Positions 1-8,288 of a stretch of DNA of 28,580 nucleotides are shown here, piece by piece. Made by a program: the position numbers and the translations under genes. How positions within the stretch are numbered: the first letter of the stretch is position 1; every line of letters starts with the position of its first letter. Below the pieces are notes generated by a model. The model was not told where the DNA came from. It ran no database searches and worked only from the letters and a program-made list of their open reading frames with translations. Origin of the DNA: an uncultured Roseateles sp. (GTDB lineage Bacteria > Pseudomonadota > Gammaproteobacteria > Burkholderiales > Burkholderiaceae); NCBI GenBank assembly GCA_946886855.1, contig CAMPJJ010000073.1:1-28580 (forward strand), given 5' to 3'.

Positions 1-1
1 G

Positions 2-31
2 CCGGACATCCCGGCCAACGGCACGAACTGA
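2..31 (+). CDS. 3' end of an unidentified gene (partial)
   Basis: The window opens inside a reading frame that ends with TGA at 29-31. Only the last nine residues (PDIPANGTN) are visible. That is too short to name a family, and the frame itself is only an assumption. A GC-rich hairpin follows at 44-58, which fits the end of a transcription unit just before the glutathione S-transferase gene. Confidence 0.3.
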   Translation, partial: PDIPANGTN

Positions 32-43
32 CCCCGCCCTCTT

Positions 44-72
44 GCCGCCCGAGGCGGCGCCCTCCCCCTTTT
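44..72 (+). terminator. Possible weak intrinsic terminator
   Basis: A perfect 6-bp GCCGCC/GGCGGC hairpin with a 3-base loop lies at 44-58. A pyrimidine-rich stretch follows it and ends in TTTT at 69-72. The T-run is short and ten bases from the stem, so termination would be weak. The position between the upstream stop codon and the next Shine-Dalgarno supports the reading. Confidence 0.35.
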
Positions 73-88
73 GCAGAGAGCCTCCCGC

Positions 89-790
89 ATGCAGCTGATC
101 ATCGGCAACAAGAACTACTCGTCCTGGTCGATGCGCCCCTGGGTGCTGATGAAGGCGCTGGGCATCGACTTCCAGGAGCGGAAGGTCCGCTTCGACTTCA
201 CGCCGGACTCGGCGTTCTATCGCGAGATCGGCGCGGTGACGCCGGCCGGCAAGGTCCCGGTGCTGGTGGACGACGGCCTGGCGGTCTGGGATTCGCTGGC
301 GATCGTCGAGTACCTGGCCGACCGCTTCCCCGACAAGGCCGTCTGGCCGCGCGATGCGCGCCAGCGCGCGCGGGCGCGTTGCCTCTGCGCCGAGATGCAC
401 AGCGGCTTCGGGCAGTTGCGCAGCCATTGCATGATGAACATCGACGCGGACCTGTCGACGGTCGGTGCGCGGCTGCTGCAGACCGAGGCCGGCCTGCGCA
501 AGGACCTCGCCCGCGTCGTCGACCTGTGGACCGACGCGCTGACGCAGAGCGGCGGGCCCTTCCTGTTCGGCGAGTTCGGCGCGGCCGATGCCTTCTTCGC
601 GCCGGTCGTGATGCGGGTGACCCGCTACGGACTGCCGCTGCCGGCGCCGCTGCGGGCCTACACGGACGCCGTTCAGGCGGCGCCCGGGGTGCGGGAGTGG
701 ATCGCCGATGCGATGGCGGAGAAGGACTTCCTCGACTTCGAGGAGCCCTACCGCGACGTCAGCGGACCGGTGCCGGTGCTGAAGCCCTGA
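89..790 (+). CDS. Glutathione S-transferase family protein
   Basis: This is a 233-residue cytosolic GST-fold protein. The N-terminal thioredoxin-like domain (about residues 1-80) begins MQLIIGNKNYSSWSMRPW, where the serines after NY occupy the usual glutathione-activating position. It contains the G-site pattern GKVPVLVDDG...WDSLAIVEYL, with cis-Pro in VPVL and the DS that contacts the gamma-glutamyl group. The rest is the all-helical C-terminal domain. The ATG at 89 is preferred because AGAGAG lies about eight bases upstream; a TTG at 71 would add six residues without homology-like character. The probable role is glutathione conjugation or thiol chemistry on an unknown substrate. It is separate from the downstream genes: a terminator hairpin and an opposing gene follow. 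The family is confident, the substrate unknown. Confidence 0.88.
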   Translation: MQLIIGNKNYSSWSMRPWVLMKALGIDFQERKVRFDFTPDSAFYREIGAVTPAGKVPVLVDDGLAVWDSLAIVEYLADRFPDKAVWPRDARQRARARCLCAEMHSGFGQLRSHCMMNIDADLSTVGARLLQTEAGLRKDLARVVDLWTDALTQSGGPFLFGEFGAADAFFAPVVMRVTRYGLPLPAPLRAYTDAVQAAPGVREWIADAMAEKDFLDFEEPYRDVSGPVPVLKP

Positions 791-839
791 AATGAAAAAC
801 CGCTTTCGACCGCCTGTGCGGGCAGGCGGCGGAAAGCGG
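791..839 (-). terminator. Intrinsic terminator of the PEP-CTERM gene (possibly bidirectional)
   Basis: A long stem pairs CCGCTTTC (800-807) plus CCGCCTG (810-816) with CAGGCGG (823-829) plus GGAAAGCGG (831-839), around a 6-base loop. Read on the minus strand it is followed at once by TTTTTCATT (799-791), the classical U-tract. It therefore ends the gene at 860-1135. It lies directly after the plus-strand GST stop at 790, so it may also stop transcription from that side. Confidence 0.75.
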
Positions 840-859
840 CGAGGTGGGCCGGCGCAACG

Positions 860-1135
860 TCAGTTGTCGCGGCGGCGGCGGACCATGAAACCGGCGGCCA
901 GAAGGCCGCCCAGCATCATGGCCTGGTTGGTGGGCTCGGAAACGAACGACGGGACCACGGTGTCCACGCCTTCCTGTTCGTTGACATCGGCCAGCTGCGC
1001 GGGGGCGGGCTGGCTCTGCCGGGTGAAACTGGTGTCAGCGGCGACGTGCACGGAGTTCGTGTCCGGCGCTTGCTGCTCCTGCGCTTGGGCGGCGAGACCA
1101 ATTCCGCCCAGCAGGAGGAGAAGAACAGACTTCAT
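860..1135 (-). CDS. Small PEP-CTERM-type secreted protein
   Basis: The gene encodes a 91-residue precursor. It has an N-terminal signal peptide (MKSVLLLLLGGIGLAAQAQ) and a short polar Gln/Asp/Thr-rich middle (about 20-65) without cysteines or a recognisable enzyme domain. The C-terminus reads SEPTNQAMMLGGLLAAGFM followed by RRRRDN. This is the tripartite PEP-CTERM sorting signal (EP motif, hydrophobic helix, Arg cluster) that exosortase/EpsH systems of exopolysaccharide-producing Gram-negatives recognise. The ATG at 1133-1135 is chosen because GGGAG lies about seven bases upstream and the signal peptide starts there. The PEP tripeptide is degenerate (SEP). No exosortase or polysaccharide gene is in the window, so the processing enzyme must be elsewhere. 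The sorting fate is inferred; the function of the mature 45-residue peptide is unknown. Confidence 0.75.
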   Translation of the reverse strand: MKSVLLLLLGGIGLAAQAQEQQAPDTNSVHVAADTSFTRQSQPAPAQLADVNEQEGVDTVVPSFVSEPTNQAMMLGGLLAAGFMVRRRRDN

Positions 1136-1293
1136 CAAGATACTCCCTACTGCTATGCCGGCCTGCCTGACTACGTGTCTCTCTCGGTAGCTGGCCCGTT
1201 TGAACAGGCACTGGTGTGCAGGTGGCATTGGTGAATATACGGATAGAGAGACTACTTGAGGTATCCCCTTAATCAGGGATGCTGCGCCGCAAC

Positions 1294-2535
1294 ATGAGTG
1301 ATCAGATGTATCTCGTTGGTGGGGCCGTCCGGGACGCGCTCCTGGGACTGCCCGTGCAGGACCGCGACTGGGTGGTCGTGGGCGCCACGCCCAAGTCCTT
1401 GATCGACAAGGGATTTGTGCCTGTCGGCAAGGATTTTCCGGTGTTCCTCGACCCGGTGACCCATGAAGAGGTGGCATTGGCCCGGACCGAGCGCAAGACT
1501 GCTGCCGGGTACCACGGGTTCCAGTTCCACACGGACCCCGATGTCACGCTTGAACAGGACCTGGCCCGCCGGGACCTGACGATCAACGCCATGGCCCAGG
1601 CCGAGGACGGGACGATCGTCGATCCGTACGGAGGCCAGCGCGACCTCGAGGCCAAGGTGCTGCGCCACGTCTCGGACGCCTTCGCGGAGGATCCGGTGCG
1701 CATCCTGCGGCTGGCGCGCTTCGCGGCGCGTTTCGGCGATTTCACGGTGGCGCCGGAAACGATGGCGCTGATGCGCGACATGGTCGCCGCCGGCGAGGCC
1801 GACGCGCTGGTCGCCGAACGCGTCTGGCAGGAAATCTCCCGCGGCCTGATGGAGGGCCACCCCGCGCGGATGATCGAGATCCTGCGCGACTGCGGCGCGC
1901 TGGCGCGCATCGCGCCGGAGCTCGAACGGCTGTTCGGCGTGCCGCAGCCCGAAGCGCATCACCCGGAGATCGACACCGGCGTCCACGTGCTGCTGGTGCT
2001 GGAGGAATGCGCGCGCGTCGAGGCGCCGCTGCCGGTGCGTTACGCCTCGCTGTGCCACGACCTCGGCAAGGGCGCGACGCCGGAGGAGGAGTGGCCGCGC
2101 CACCTGAAGCACGAATCGCGCGGCGTCGAGCTGGCGGTGGCGCTGTCGCAGCGCTGGCGCGTGCCGTCGGATTGCAAGGAGCTGGCGGAGCTGGTCGCGC
2201 GCGAGCACACGCATGTGCATCAGAGCCTGGACTTCAGCATCGAGGCGCGCCTGCGCCTGATCGAGCGGTGCGACGCGCTGCGCCGGCCGCAGCGCTTCGC
2301 GCAGCTGTTGCTGGCCTGCGAATGCGACGCCCGTGGCCGCGCCGGTTTGCGTGAGCGTCCCTACCCGCAACGACCGGCGCTGCTGCATGACCTGCGCGCG
2401 GTGCAGTCCGTCGATCAGGCGGCGATCTCCGCAGCCGCGCTGGCCGCCGGCAAGAAGGGGCCGGCCATCGGGCAGGCGATCCATGAGGCCCGCAAGGCGG
2501 CGCTCAGCGCGTGTGAGAACGATCGACCGCGCTGA
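1294..2535 (+). CDS. cca: CCA tRNA nucleotidyltransferase (multifunctional CCA protein)
   Basis: The enzyme adds or repairs the 3'-terminal CCA of tRNAs in the cytoplasm. The class II nucleotidyltransferase signature is complete: YLVGGAVRD, the catalytic DRD (QDRDWVVVG), [10 protein letters not shown] and [18 protein letters not shown]-terminal HD domain (SLCHDLGKG...HLKHE) indicates the long proteobacterial form with phosphatase/phosphodiesterase activity. Length is 413 residues from the ATG at 1294, close to the roughly 412 usual for gammaproteobacterial Cca. ATGs at 1279 and 1306 are alternatives; none has a strong Shine-Dalgarno, although GAGTG sits just before 1306. The gene converges with the Shedu-like gene, whose stop is 14 bp away. 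Function is confident, exact start less so. Confidence 0.95.
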   Translation: MSDQMYLVGGAVRDALLGLPVQDRDWVVVGATPKSLIDKGFVPVGKDFPVFLDPVTHEEVALARTERKTAAGYHGFQFHTDPDVTLEQDLARRDLTINAMAQAEDGTIVDPYGGQRDLEAKVLRHVSDAFAEDPVRILRLARFAARFGDFTVAPETMALMRDMVAAGEADALVAERVWQEISRGLMEGHPARMIEILRDCGALARIAPELERLFGVPQPEAHHPEIDTGVHVLLVLEECARVEAPLPVRYASLCHDLGKGATPEEEWPRHLKHESRGVELAVALSQRWRVPSDCKELAELVAREHTHVHQSLDFSIEARLRLIERCDALRRPQRFAQLLLACECDARGRAGLRERPYPQRPALLHDLRAVQSVDQAAISAAALAAGKKGPAIGQAIHEARKAALSACENDRPR

Positions 2536-2548
2536 GGCGCGAGCGCCT

Positions 2549-3757
2549 CTATTCCTGGGACCGCAGAGCCGCAGCCTCAGGAGATATCGGTACGACGTGG
2601 ATGTGCGACTCGCGATCGTCGACATCGACATCGACGTCGAGGACGCCCTCGAGATAGTCCGCGTAACGCTCATGCAGATGCTTGAGCGCTGCGCCCTCAT
2701 CGGCCTGGTAGGCCAGCCGCTCTTGGAAGAACTGCATGCGGCACCGGTGGTCATCAAGCACCTGGGCCCACGTCTTGATGTAGATCGAGACATTCGAATT
2801 CTTGTGAATCAGGCCAGTCGTGGCGTTGTCGCCAATCGTGAACTTGCCGACCGTGTCGACATCGTCGCCAATGACCCAGAACTCCCATCGGGTTTCGACG
2901 TTCCGGAACCGCTGGTCAGCGGTCACCGAGGCGGCGTAGCCGACGATCTGAGAAATTTCGTCGCGACTGATCTTGACGGTAGGCGCCTTGAGTTCCACGA
3001 CGAGATGGGTCAGATCGTTGACGCGATGGCGCCGGATCTGCCTCGACAGCATCAGGTCGACGATGCCGCGCGTCTGGCAAACATGCCTGACCGGTGCGTC
3101 GATCACGATCTCGTCGCCCAGCATCGACTTGTGCTTGCGAAGCACCTCCGTCAACGACATGTCGCTGACGGAGAGATGGAACTCCTCCCCGAAGATCCAG
3201 GGATTCCTGGCAAGGATGCGATGGAGTTGTGACCGCTCCTTCAAGCGTTGCTTCGGCCCCTTGTCGAAGAGGATCGCTTCCAGGCCATTCAGGAACTTGA
3301 GCCGATCGGAGATGACCTTCGTCCCGTTGATGATCGAGGACAGCGAGCCCTCTCGCAGCAGTTCGGCAAGCACTTCCTGCTGTCGAGGGGGGAGGTTCAA
3401 GACCTCGGTCAGGATCAGTTGCAGATCCTCGGGGCCCTTCTCAATGGCCTGACGAAGCATCCGGAGGTGGAGCGCCTTGCTCCGCGGCGCTGAACCTTCG
3501 AAGTCTGGGAGAAAACGGGCGACATTGAGGGCGACGATGTCGAAGACCTGTCGCTCGATCAACTCGAGCTGGGTCGCCGGCTCATCGTCGGGAAACGGAT
3601 AGATCTTCTCCGCCTTCCATTCGGCGACGAAGCTGCGAGCGTCCTGCGCTGCGATCGAACGACAGTGGCTCCTGTTCAGATCGAACGCCGGACGTCCGGC
3701 GATCCTCGACTGAACCTCGATCCGAAATTTTTCTGGCTGCATGACACCTCGCTTCAT
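2549..3757 (-). CDS. Shedu-like (SduA/DUF4263) immune nuclease
   Basis: This 402-residue protein has a C-terminal PD-(D/E)XK nuclease-like domain. A Shedu-typical lead-in QLHRILARNPWIFGEEF (about 178-193) is followed by D234 (RGIVDLML), the core E255-L256-K257 (HLVVELKAP) and Q270 in SQIVGYA, the expected D...ExK...Q order. The first 170 residues are mostly helical with no domain I can name, as in other Shedu proteins with variable N-termini. In characterised cases single-gene Shedu systems block phage by nicking or cleaving DNA. The ATG at 3757 has GGAG six bases upstream; a second ATG lies five codons on. The gene has visibly lower GC than its neighbours (35 G/C of 60 in 2821-2880, against 45 of 60 in 2041-2100 of cca) and sits alone between two housekeeping genes, which suggests horizontal acquisition. 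The acidic DVDVDVDD run (374-381) is unexplained. The family call rests on motif recognition only. Confidence 0.72.
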   Translation of the reverse strand: MKRGVMQPEKFRIEVQSRIAGRPAFDLNRSHCRSIAAQDARSFVAEWKAEKIYPFPDDEPATQLELIERQVFDIVALNVARFLPDFEGSAPRSKALHLRMLRQAIEKGPEDLQLILTEVLNLPPRQQEVLAELLREGSLSSIINGTKVISDRLKFLNGLEAILFDKGPKQRLKERSQLHRILARNPWIFGEEFHLSVSDMSLTEVLRKHKSMLGDEIVIDAPVRHVCQTRGIVDLMLSRQIRRHRVNDLTHLVVELKAPTVKISRDEISQIVGYAASVTADQRFRNVETRWEFWVIGDDVDTVGKFTIGDNATTGLIHKNSNVSIYIKTWAQVLDDHRCRMQFFQERLAYQADEGAALKHLHERYADYLEGVLDVDVDVDDRESHIHVVPISPEAAALRSQE

Positions 3758-3912
3758 TCGCTGCTCCGCGCCGATTCAGCGCCTTCGAATGGAGAGGTGA
3801 TTGAACAATGCCTGCGAGGAATCGAACGCCCTCCAGACCCGCAGCTAACTGATGGCAGTCATGTCCGCTTGAATTCCCACCAACATGAGTCACGCCTGTT
3901 GTCGCGCGGCGC

Positions 3913-5118
3913 TCACAAGGTATGCGACCGATCCCCCGCGCTGAACCCCAGCGCGTCGAAGCCATCGCCCGGCGCGAAGCCGACGACCTTGAACAGCTCG
4001 CCCATCTCGTGCTCGGCGATGAGCCGATGCGCCATGCCGCGCTGCCCGAGATCGGCGCCGCTCATCAGGTCGACCAGGCCGCAATTGATCAGGAAGTTGG
4101 CCTGGCTCGTGTAGCCCAGCACCATCAGCCCCGCGTCCTGCCCCGCCAGCGCGATGCCGGTGAAGTTCACGTGGGCGGTGATGTCCTTCTGCCCCGGCAG
4201 GGCCAGCGGATCCGGGTCGGAGCGGTGCAGGTGGTGGCACATCAGGGTGCCGCCGGTACGCTGCGGGTGGTAGTACTCCGACTCCGGGAAACCGTAGTCG
4301 ATGAAGAACGCCGCGCCACGCTTCAGGCGCTCCGCGAGCGTGCGCACGAACGCCTCGGCCTGCGGATGGATCTCGGTCACCGTGCCGGGCACGACACCCA
4401 CATCGTGCTCGGGTGGCGTCGGCGGGCGCGCCGTGCCGGGCCGGTCCTCGAAGGACAGCGTGCCCCCTTCGTCCATCGTCACGCCGCGCTGCAACCAGTG
4501 CGCGCCGTCCCAGTGCAGCAGCTCGACCGGGATCGCATCCAGCAGCTCGTTGGCGACCAGCACGCCGTGGATCTCGTCGGGCCAACGGTCCAGCCACTCG
4601 ATCCTCGGCGCGAAGCGCGCCAGCCGTTCCGCCTGCCGCTCGCGCAGCGTGCCGGACAGGTCGACGATGAAGTACTTCGAGACCGGCGTCCCGGCCGCGT
4701 CCAGCGTCTCCAGCAGTTGCGCCGCCAGCGCGCCGCTGCCGGCGCCGAACTCGATCACCGTGTCCGTGCCGCTGACCGCCAGCGCCTGCGCGACCTGCTT
4801 CGCCAGCGCCCGGCCGAACAGCGGCGACAGCTCCGGCGCCGTCACGAAGTCCGAGCCCTGCTGCGGCATCGTGCCGAACTTGCGACGCGCGTTGGCGTAG
4901 TAGCCGACGCCGGGCGCGTACAGCGCCAGGCTCATGTAGCGGTCGAAGGGCAACCAGCCGCCAGCGGCGGCGATCTCCTGGCGCAGCAGCGCGGCCATGG
5001 CCGGATCGGTCGCATGGCCCGAAGCAGGGTCCGCAGCGCGATGCCCAGTACCGGAAGCGCCGTTCGGCGCGGACGCCGCGCCATTCAGGCGGGCGGCAGG
5101 TGGTGTCTTTGAAGTCAT
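3913..5118 (-). CDS. SAM-dependent methyltransferase, MidA/NDUFAF7 (COG1565) family
   Basis: This 401-residue protein belongs to the family that includes mitochondrial NDUFAF7/MidA, which methylates an arginine of a complex I subunit. The start of the conserved region (PFDRYMSLALYAPGVGYY) is followed by SDFVTAPELSPLFGRALA, the SAM-binding motif I VIEFGAGSGALA, and ANELLDAIPVELL, all family hallmarks. The first 40 residues are an Ala/Gly/Ser-rich extension without a domain. The ATG at 5116-5118 overlaps the stop codon of the GGDEF-EAL gene as ATGA, so translation is probably coupled, and the ATG farther upstream at 5250 is rejected. It is the last gene of the tsaB operon. The bacterial substrate is unknown; a link to complex I is inferred from the eukaryotic homologue only. 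Confidence 0.87.
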   Translation of the reverse strand: MTSKTPPAARLNGAASAPNGASGTGHRAADPASGHATDPAMAALLRQEIAAAGGWLPFDRYMSLALYAPGVGYYANARRKFGTMPQQGSDFVTAPELSPLFGRALAKQVAQALAVSGTDTVIEFGAGSGALAAQLLETLDAAGTPVSKYFIVDLSGTLRERQAERLARFAPRIEWLDRWPDEIHGVLVANELLDAIPVELLHWDGAHWLQRGVTMDEGGTLSFEDRPGTARPPTPPEHDVGVVPGTVTEIHPQAEAFVRTLAERLKRGAAFFIDYGFPESEYYHPQRTGGTLMCHHLHRSDPDPLALPGQKDITAHVNFTGIALAGQDAGLMVLGYTSQANFLINCGLVDLMSGADLGQRGMAHRLIAEHEMGELFKVVGFAPGDGFDALGFSAGDRSHTL

Positions 5119-7223
5119 GTATCGATTCCGGGAAGCATCGGCTTGCCGCCACGCGCGGCCAGCCAGGCTTCGAATTCCACCGCGGGCATCGCCGGCGCGA
5201 TCACCTCGCCCTGCAGCTCGTCGCAGCCCCACTCGGCCAGCAGGTGCCACTGCCGCGCGTTGCGCACGCCTTCGGCGCCGACACGCAGGCCCAGGCCCTT
5301 GGCCATTTGCACCATGGCGCGCGTGATCGCGGCCGCGCCGCGATCGTCCGGGAGCACGGCGACGAAGCTCTGGTCGATCTTGAGCTTGTCCAACGGCAGC
5401 CGCGTCAGCTGGTTCAGCGCCGTGTAGCCGGTGCCGAAGTCATCGATCGAGATCGCCAGCCCCTGCGAGCGCAAGGTCTGCAGCAGCTCGGGCAGGCGGT
5501 CGATCTCCTCGGTGAGCATGCGTTCGGTCAGCTCGAGCTCCAGCCACTCGCCGGGCACGCCCGCGGTCTTGAGCACATGGGCCACCGACTTCGAGAAGCT
5601 GGCCAGCCGGAACTGCATGCTCGACAAATTCACCGCGATCGGAATCGCGGCCACGCCGCGCTCATGCCAGGCGCGCGTCTGCCGCGCCGCCTCGTACATC
5701 ACCCACTCGCCCAGCGGCAGCATCAGGCGGTGGCGCTCGGCGACGACGATGAACGCGTCCGGCGTCAGCAGACCGCGCTCGGGATGTTGCCAGCGCAGCA
5801 GCGCCTCCGCGCCGACCAGCTCGCCGGTGCGCGCGTCGACCTGCGGTTGATAGAAGAGCACGAACTGGTCGGCCGTCAGCGCCTGCGCCAGCTCGGTCTC
5901 GAGCACCAGGTCCGCATAGGCGTTCTCGGCCATCGCGTGCTCGAAGAACTGGTAGGTCGCCCGCCCCGCGGTCTTCGCGAGGTACATCGCGGTGTCGGCG
6001 TGCTGCAGCAGTTCCTCGGGCGAGTCGCCGTGCTCCGGATACATGGCCACGCCGATCGACGGCGTCACCGACAGATCGCGGCCGTCCGCCTGCACCGGCA
6101 CCTCGACCACGCTGAGCAGCGCGTTGAGCACCGTCTGCACGTCCTTGCGCTGATGCACGTCCTCGAGCAGCACGACGAACTCGTCACCGCCGAAACGCGC
6201 CACCAGGTCGCTGCCGCGCAAGCCGCCGCGCAGGCGTTCGGAGACGGTTCGCAGCACGCGGTCGCCCTCGAGGTGGCCCAGCGAATCGTTGACCCGCTTG
6301 AAGTTGTCGAGGTCGATGAAGAGCAGCGCCGCGCGCCGCGCGTCGCCCTTGGACAGCCGCTCGCGCAGCCGTTCCATGAAGGTCGCGCGGTTCAGCAGCC
6401 CGGTCAGCGGATCGTGCTGCGCCAGGTGCTGGATGCGCGCCAGCGCCTCCAGGTGCGGACGCAGGTCGCGGACGATGGTCATCCGCAGCCGCTCGCCGTT
6501 GCGCCACAGGGTGCGCACGATGAATTCGACGTCGATGCGTTCGCCGCTGCGATGCAGGATGGCGGTCGGGTAGCGGGTCTCCCGGCCGGTCATCATCACG
6601 TCGCGCACCGTGTCGACCTGGTCCGGCGCGATCATCGACAGGGCGGACCGCCCCACCAGCTCCTCGAGCGCGTAGCCCACCAGCTCGCACAGCGGCGGGT
6701 TGACGTCGGTCATGACGCCGTCGCGGTGGAAGACGATGCCCTCCATCGACGCCTGCATGAACTTGCCCATCCGCTCCTCGGAGTCGCGCACGGCCAGTTC
6801 GGCCTCGCGGAAGCGGGTGATGTCGGAGATGAGCACGAAGCTCGACTGCACTTCGTCCGCGCCGGGCGGCACGTAGGGGATCAGGTTGACCTCGATCCAG
6901 CGCGGGCTGCCGTCGCGACGCTCCAGCCGGCGTTCGTAGCTGACGCTGACCCGCTCGCGCAGCACGCGCTGCACGTGGGGCTCGATCTCCTGCGAGGCCT
7001 CCTCGCCGATGATCTGCGCGAAGGTGCGGCCCAGCACGCTGACCTCGTCCAGGCCGAAGCTGCGCGCGTACTGGCGGTTGGCGAAGCGGCAGGTGCGCGT
7101 GGCCGCGTCGAAGACCGCGATCAGCACCGGCACGTTGTCCGCGAGCAGCCGGAACTGCGCCGCCTGGTCGTCGGCCGAGGGCGCCGGGCAGGCCGGCGGC
7201 AGCGGCGGCACCGGCGCGTTCAT
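5115..7223 (-). CDS. PAS-PAS-GGDEF-EAL cyclic-di-GMP enzyme
   Basis: This 702-residue soluble protein has no membrane segments. Two PAS sensor domains (about 20-142 and 148-265) precede a GGDEF diguanylate cyclase domain (about 266-430) and an EAL phosphodiesterase domain (about 440-690). The active-site GGDEF is intact at 345-349, and an RxxD inhibitory site (RGSD, 336-339) sits exactly five residues before it. The EAL domain keeps its catalytic set: E473 in EALLRW, N532 (VNLS), E564 (ELTE), D594-D595 (DDFGTGY), K615 (LKID), E651 (AEGV) and Q671. Both activities are therefore possible, and the PAS domains probably set the balance. The start directly abuts the upstream udg stop (TGA then ATG). 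Its end overlaps the methyltransferase start by ATGA, so it is embedded in a housekeeping operon. PAS ligands cannot be predicted from the residues seen. Confidence 0.95.
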   Translation of the reverse strand: MNAPVPPLPPACPAPSADDQAAQFRLLADNVPVLIAVFDAATRTCRFANRQYARSFGLDEVSVLGRTFAQIIGEEASQEIEPHVQRVLRERVSVSYERRLERRDGSPRWIEVNLIPYVPPGADEVQSSFVLISDITRFREAELAVRDSEERMGKFMQASMEGIVFHRDGVMTDVNPPLCELVGYALEELVGRSALSMIAPDQVDTVRDVMMTGRETRYPTAILHRSGERIDVEFIVRTLWRNGERLRMTIVRDLRPHLEALARIQHLAQHDPLTGLLNRATFMERLRERLSKGDARRAALLFIDLDNFKRVNDSLGHLEGDRVLRTVSERLRGGLRGSDLVARFGGDEFVVLLEDVHQRKDVQTVLNALLSVVEVPVQADGRDLSVTPSIGVAMYPEHGDSPEELLQHADTAMYLAKTAGRATYQFFEHAMAENAYADLVLETELAQALTADQFVLFYQPQVDARTGELVGAEALLRWQHPERGLLTPDAFIVVAERHRLMLPLGEWVMYEAARQTRAWHERGVAAIPIAVNLSSMQFRLASFSKSVAHVLKTAGVPGEWLELELTERMLTEEIDRLPELLQTLRSQGLAISIDDFGTGYTALNQLTRLPLDKLKIDQSFVAVLPDDRGAAAITRAMVQMAKGLGLRVGAEGVRNARQWHLLAEWGCDELQGEVIAPAMPAVEFEAWLAARGGKPMLPGIDT

Positions 7224-8288
7224 TCAGTCCGTCCCGGCCGTCGACGGCATCGCCGGCTGCGCGCCCGCGGGGACGCCCGGGTCACCCCGTGGCGGCGACT
7301 CCTCCAGCGTCTTCAGCGCCAGGCAGAGGTCCTCCCACGCGCGCGCCTTGTCCGGCAGGTTGCGCAGCAGGTAGGCCGGGTGATAGGTGACCACCAGCGG
7401 CACGCCCTGGTAGGTGTGCACGCGGCCGCGCAGCCGGCCGATCGGCTCCTGGCTGCGCAGCAGCTGCTGCACCGCGAAACGGCCCATGGCCAGGATGATG
7501 CGCGGCTGGATCAGGTCGATCTGGCGCTGCAGGAAGGGTTCGCACTGCGCCAGCTCGGACGGATCCGGATTGCGGTTGCGCGGCGGCCGGCACTTCAGCG
7601 TGTTGGCGATGTAGACCTGCCGTTCGGGCGGCCCCTCGCCGCGGCCCAGGCCGACCGCGCGCAGCATGCTGTCCAGCAGCTTGCCGGCGGCGCCGACGAA
7701 GGGCTCGCCCTGCAGGTCCTCCTGCTCGCCCGGCGCCTCGCCGACGACCATCCAGTGCGCGCGTTCGTTGCCGACGCCGAACACGGTGTTCTTGCGCGAT
7801 TCGCAGAGCCCGCAGGCGCGGCAGGACGCGACCTCGTCGCGCAGGCCGGGCCAGTCGAGCCGGGCGATGGCCTCGCGCGCCAGACCGCGGGCCTGGGCGA
7901 GCGCGGCGCCAGCCGCGGCGGCCGCGGTCACCGGGGCCGCGATGGGCGATACGGTCGGTGCTGCGGTCGGTGCTGCGGTCGGCGCCGCGGCGGGCGTTCT
8001 CGCCGGAGACTCCGCGGCGCGCCGCGGCGCGGGCGCATCCACGACGGCGACATTCGACTCACTCCCCGGACCGCCCCCCGGACCGCCACCTTGCGCGCGC
8101 ATCGCGGGCGCAGCACTGGCCTCGACGGCTCGCGCAGGCGCGGCGGCGCGTTGTCCGGCGGAGGCAAGGGCAACGACGGGCACGGCGGGTGCAGCCGCGG
8201 TCTCAGGCGATCCGCCCGGCCCCGCTGGCGTCCACAGCTTGAGGCCCATCGCCTCCAGCATCGCGCGTTGACGTTCGTTCCAGCTCAT
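7224..8288 (-). CDS. Uracil-DNA glycosylase, family 4 ([4Fe-4S] UdgA type)
   Basis: The enzyme removes uracil from DNA to start base-excision repair. The catalytic domain occupies about residues 148-333 of 354. Motif A is VVGEAPGEQEDLQGEPFVG (182-199) and motif B is TYHPAYLLR (301-309). The iron-sulphur ligands are C156 and C159 in SCRACGLC plus C233 and C249, with the 16-residue spacing of the last pair seen in family 4 enzymes. A short N-terminal element (MSWNERQRAMLEAMGLKLW) is joined to the catalytic domain by about 120 residues of Ala/Pro/Gly-rich low-complexity linker, which includes APTAAPTAAP repeats. The ATG at 8286-8288 overlaps the rimI stop (ATGA), so upstream in-frame starts are rejected. 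It is the third gene of the tsaB operon. Confidence 0.95.
   Translation of the reverse strand: MSWNERQRAMLEAMGLKLWTPAGPGGSPETAAAPAVPVVALASAGQRAAAPARAVEASAAPAMRAQGGGPGGGPGSESNVAVVDAPAPRRAAESPARTPAAAPTAAPTAAPTVSPIAAPVTAAAAAGAALAQARGLAREAIARLDWPGLRDEVASCRACGLCESRKNTVFGVGNERAHWMVVGEAPGEQEDLQGEPFVGAAGKLLDSMLRAVGLGRGEGPPERQVYIANTLKCRPPRNRNPDPSELAQCEPFLQRQIDLIQPRIILAMGRFAVQQLLRSQEPIGRLRGRVHTYQGVPLVVTYHPAYLLRNLPDKARAWEDLCLALKTLEESPPRGDPGVPAGAQPAMPSTAGTD

Noticed and set aside
3809..3826. tRNA-3'-end-like stretch on the minus strand (TTCGATTCCTCGCAGGCA) next to the Shedu-like gene, as a possible attachment site
   Set aside because: The flanking bases do not form a T-stem (two of five pairs fail), no 5' acceptor strand is found upstream, and no integrase or second copy is present in the window. 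The match to a tRNA B-box may be chance.
7940..7990. Short tandem repeat resembling a CRISPR or VNTR
   Set aside because: It is an in-frame Ala-Pro-Thr-Ala coding repeat inside the udg linker, with no spacers.
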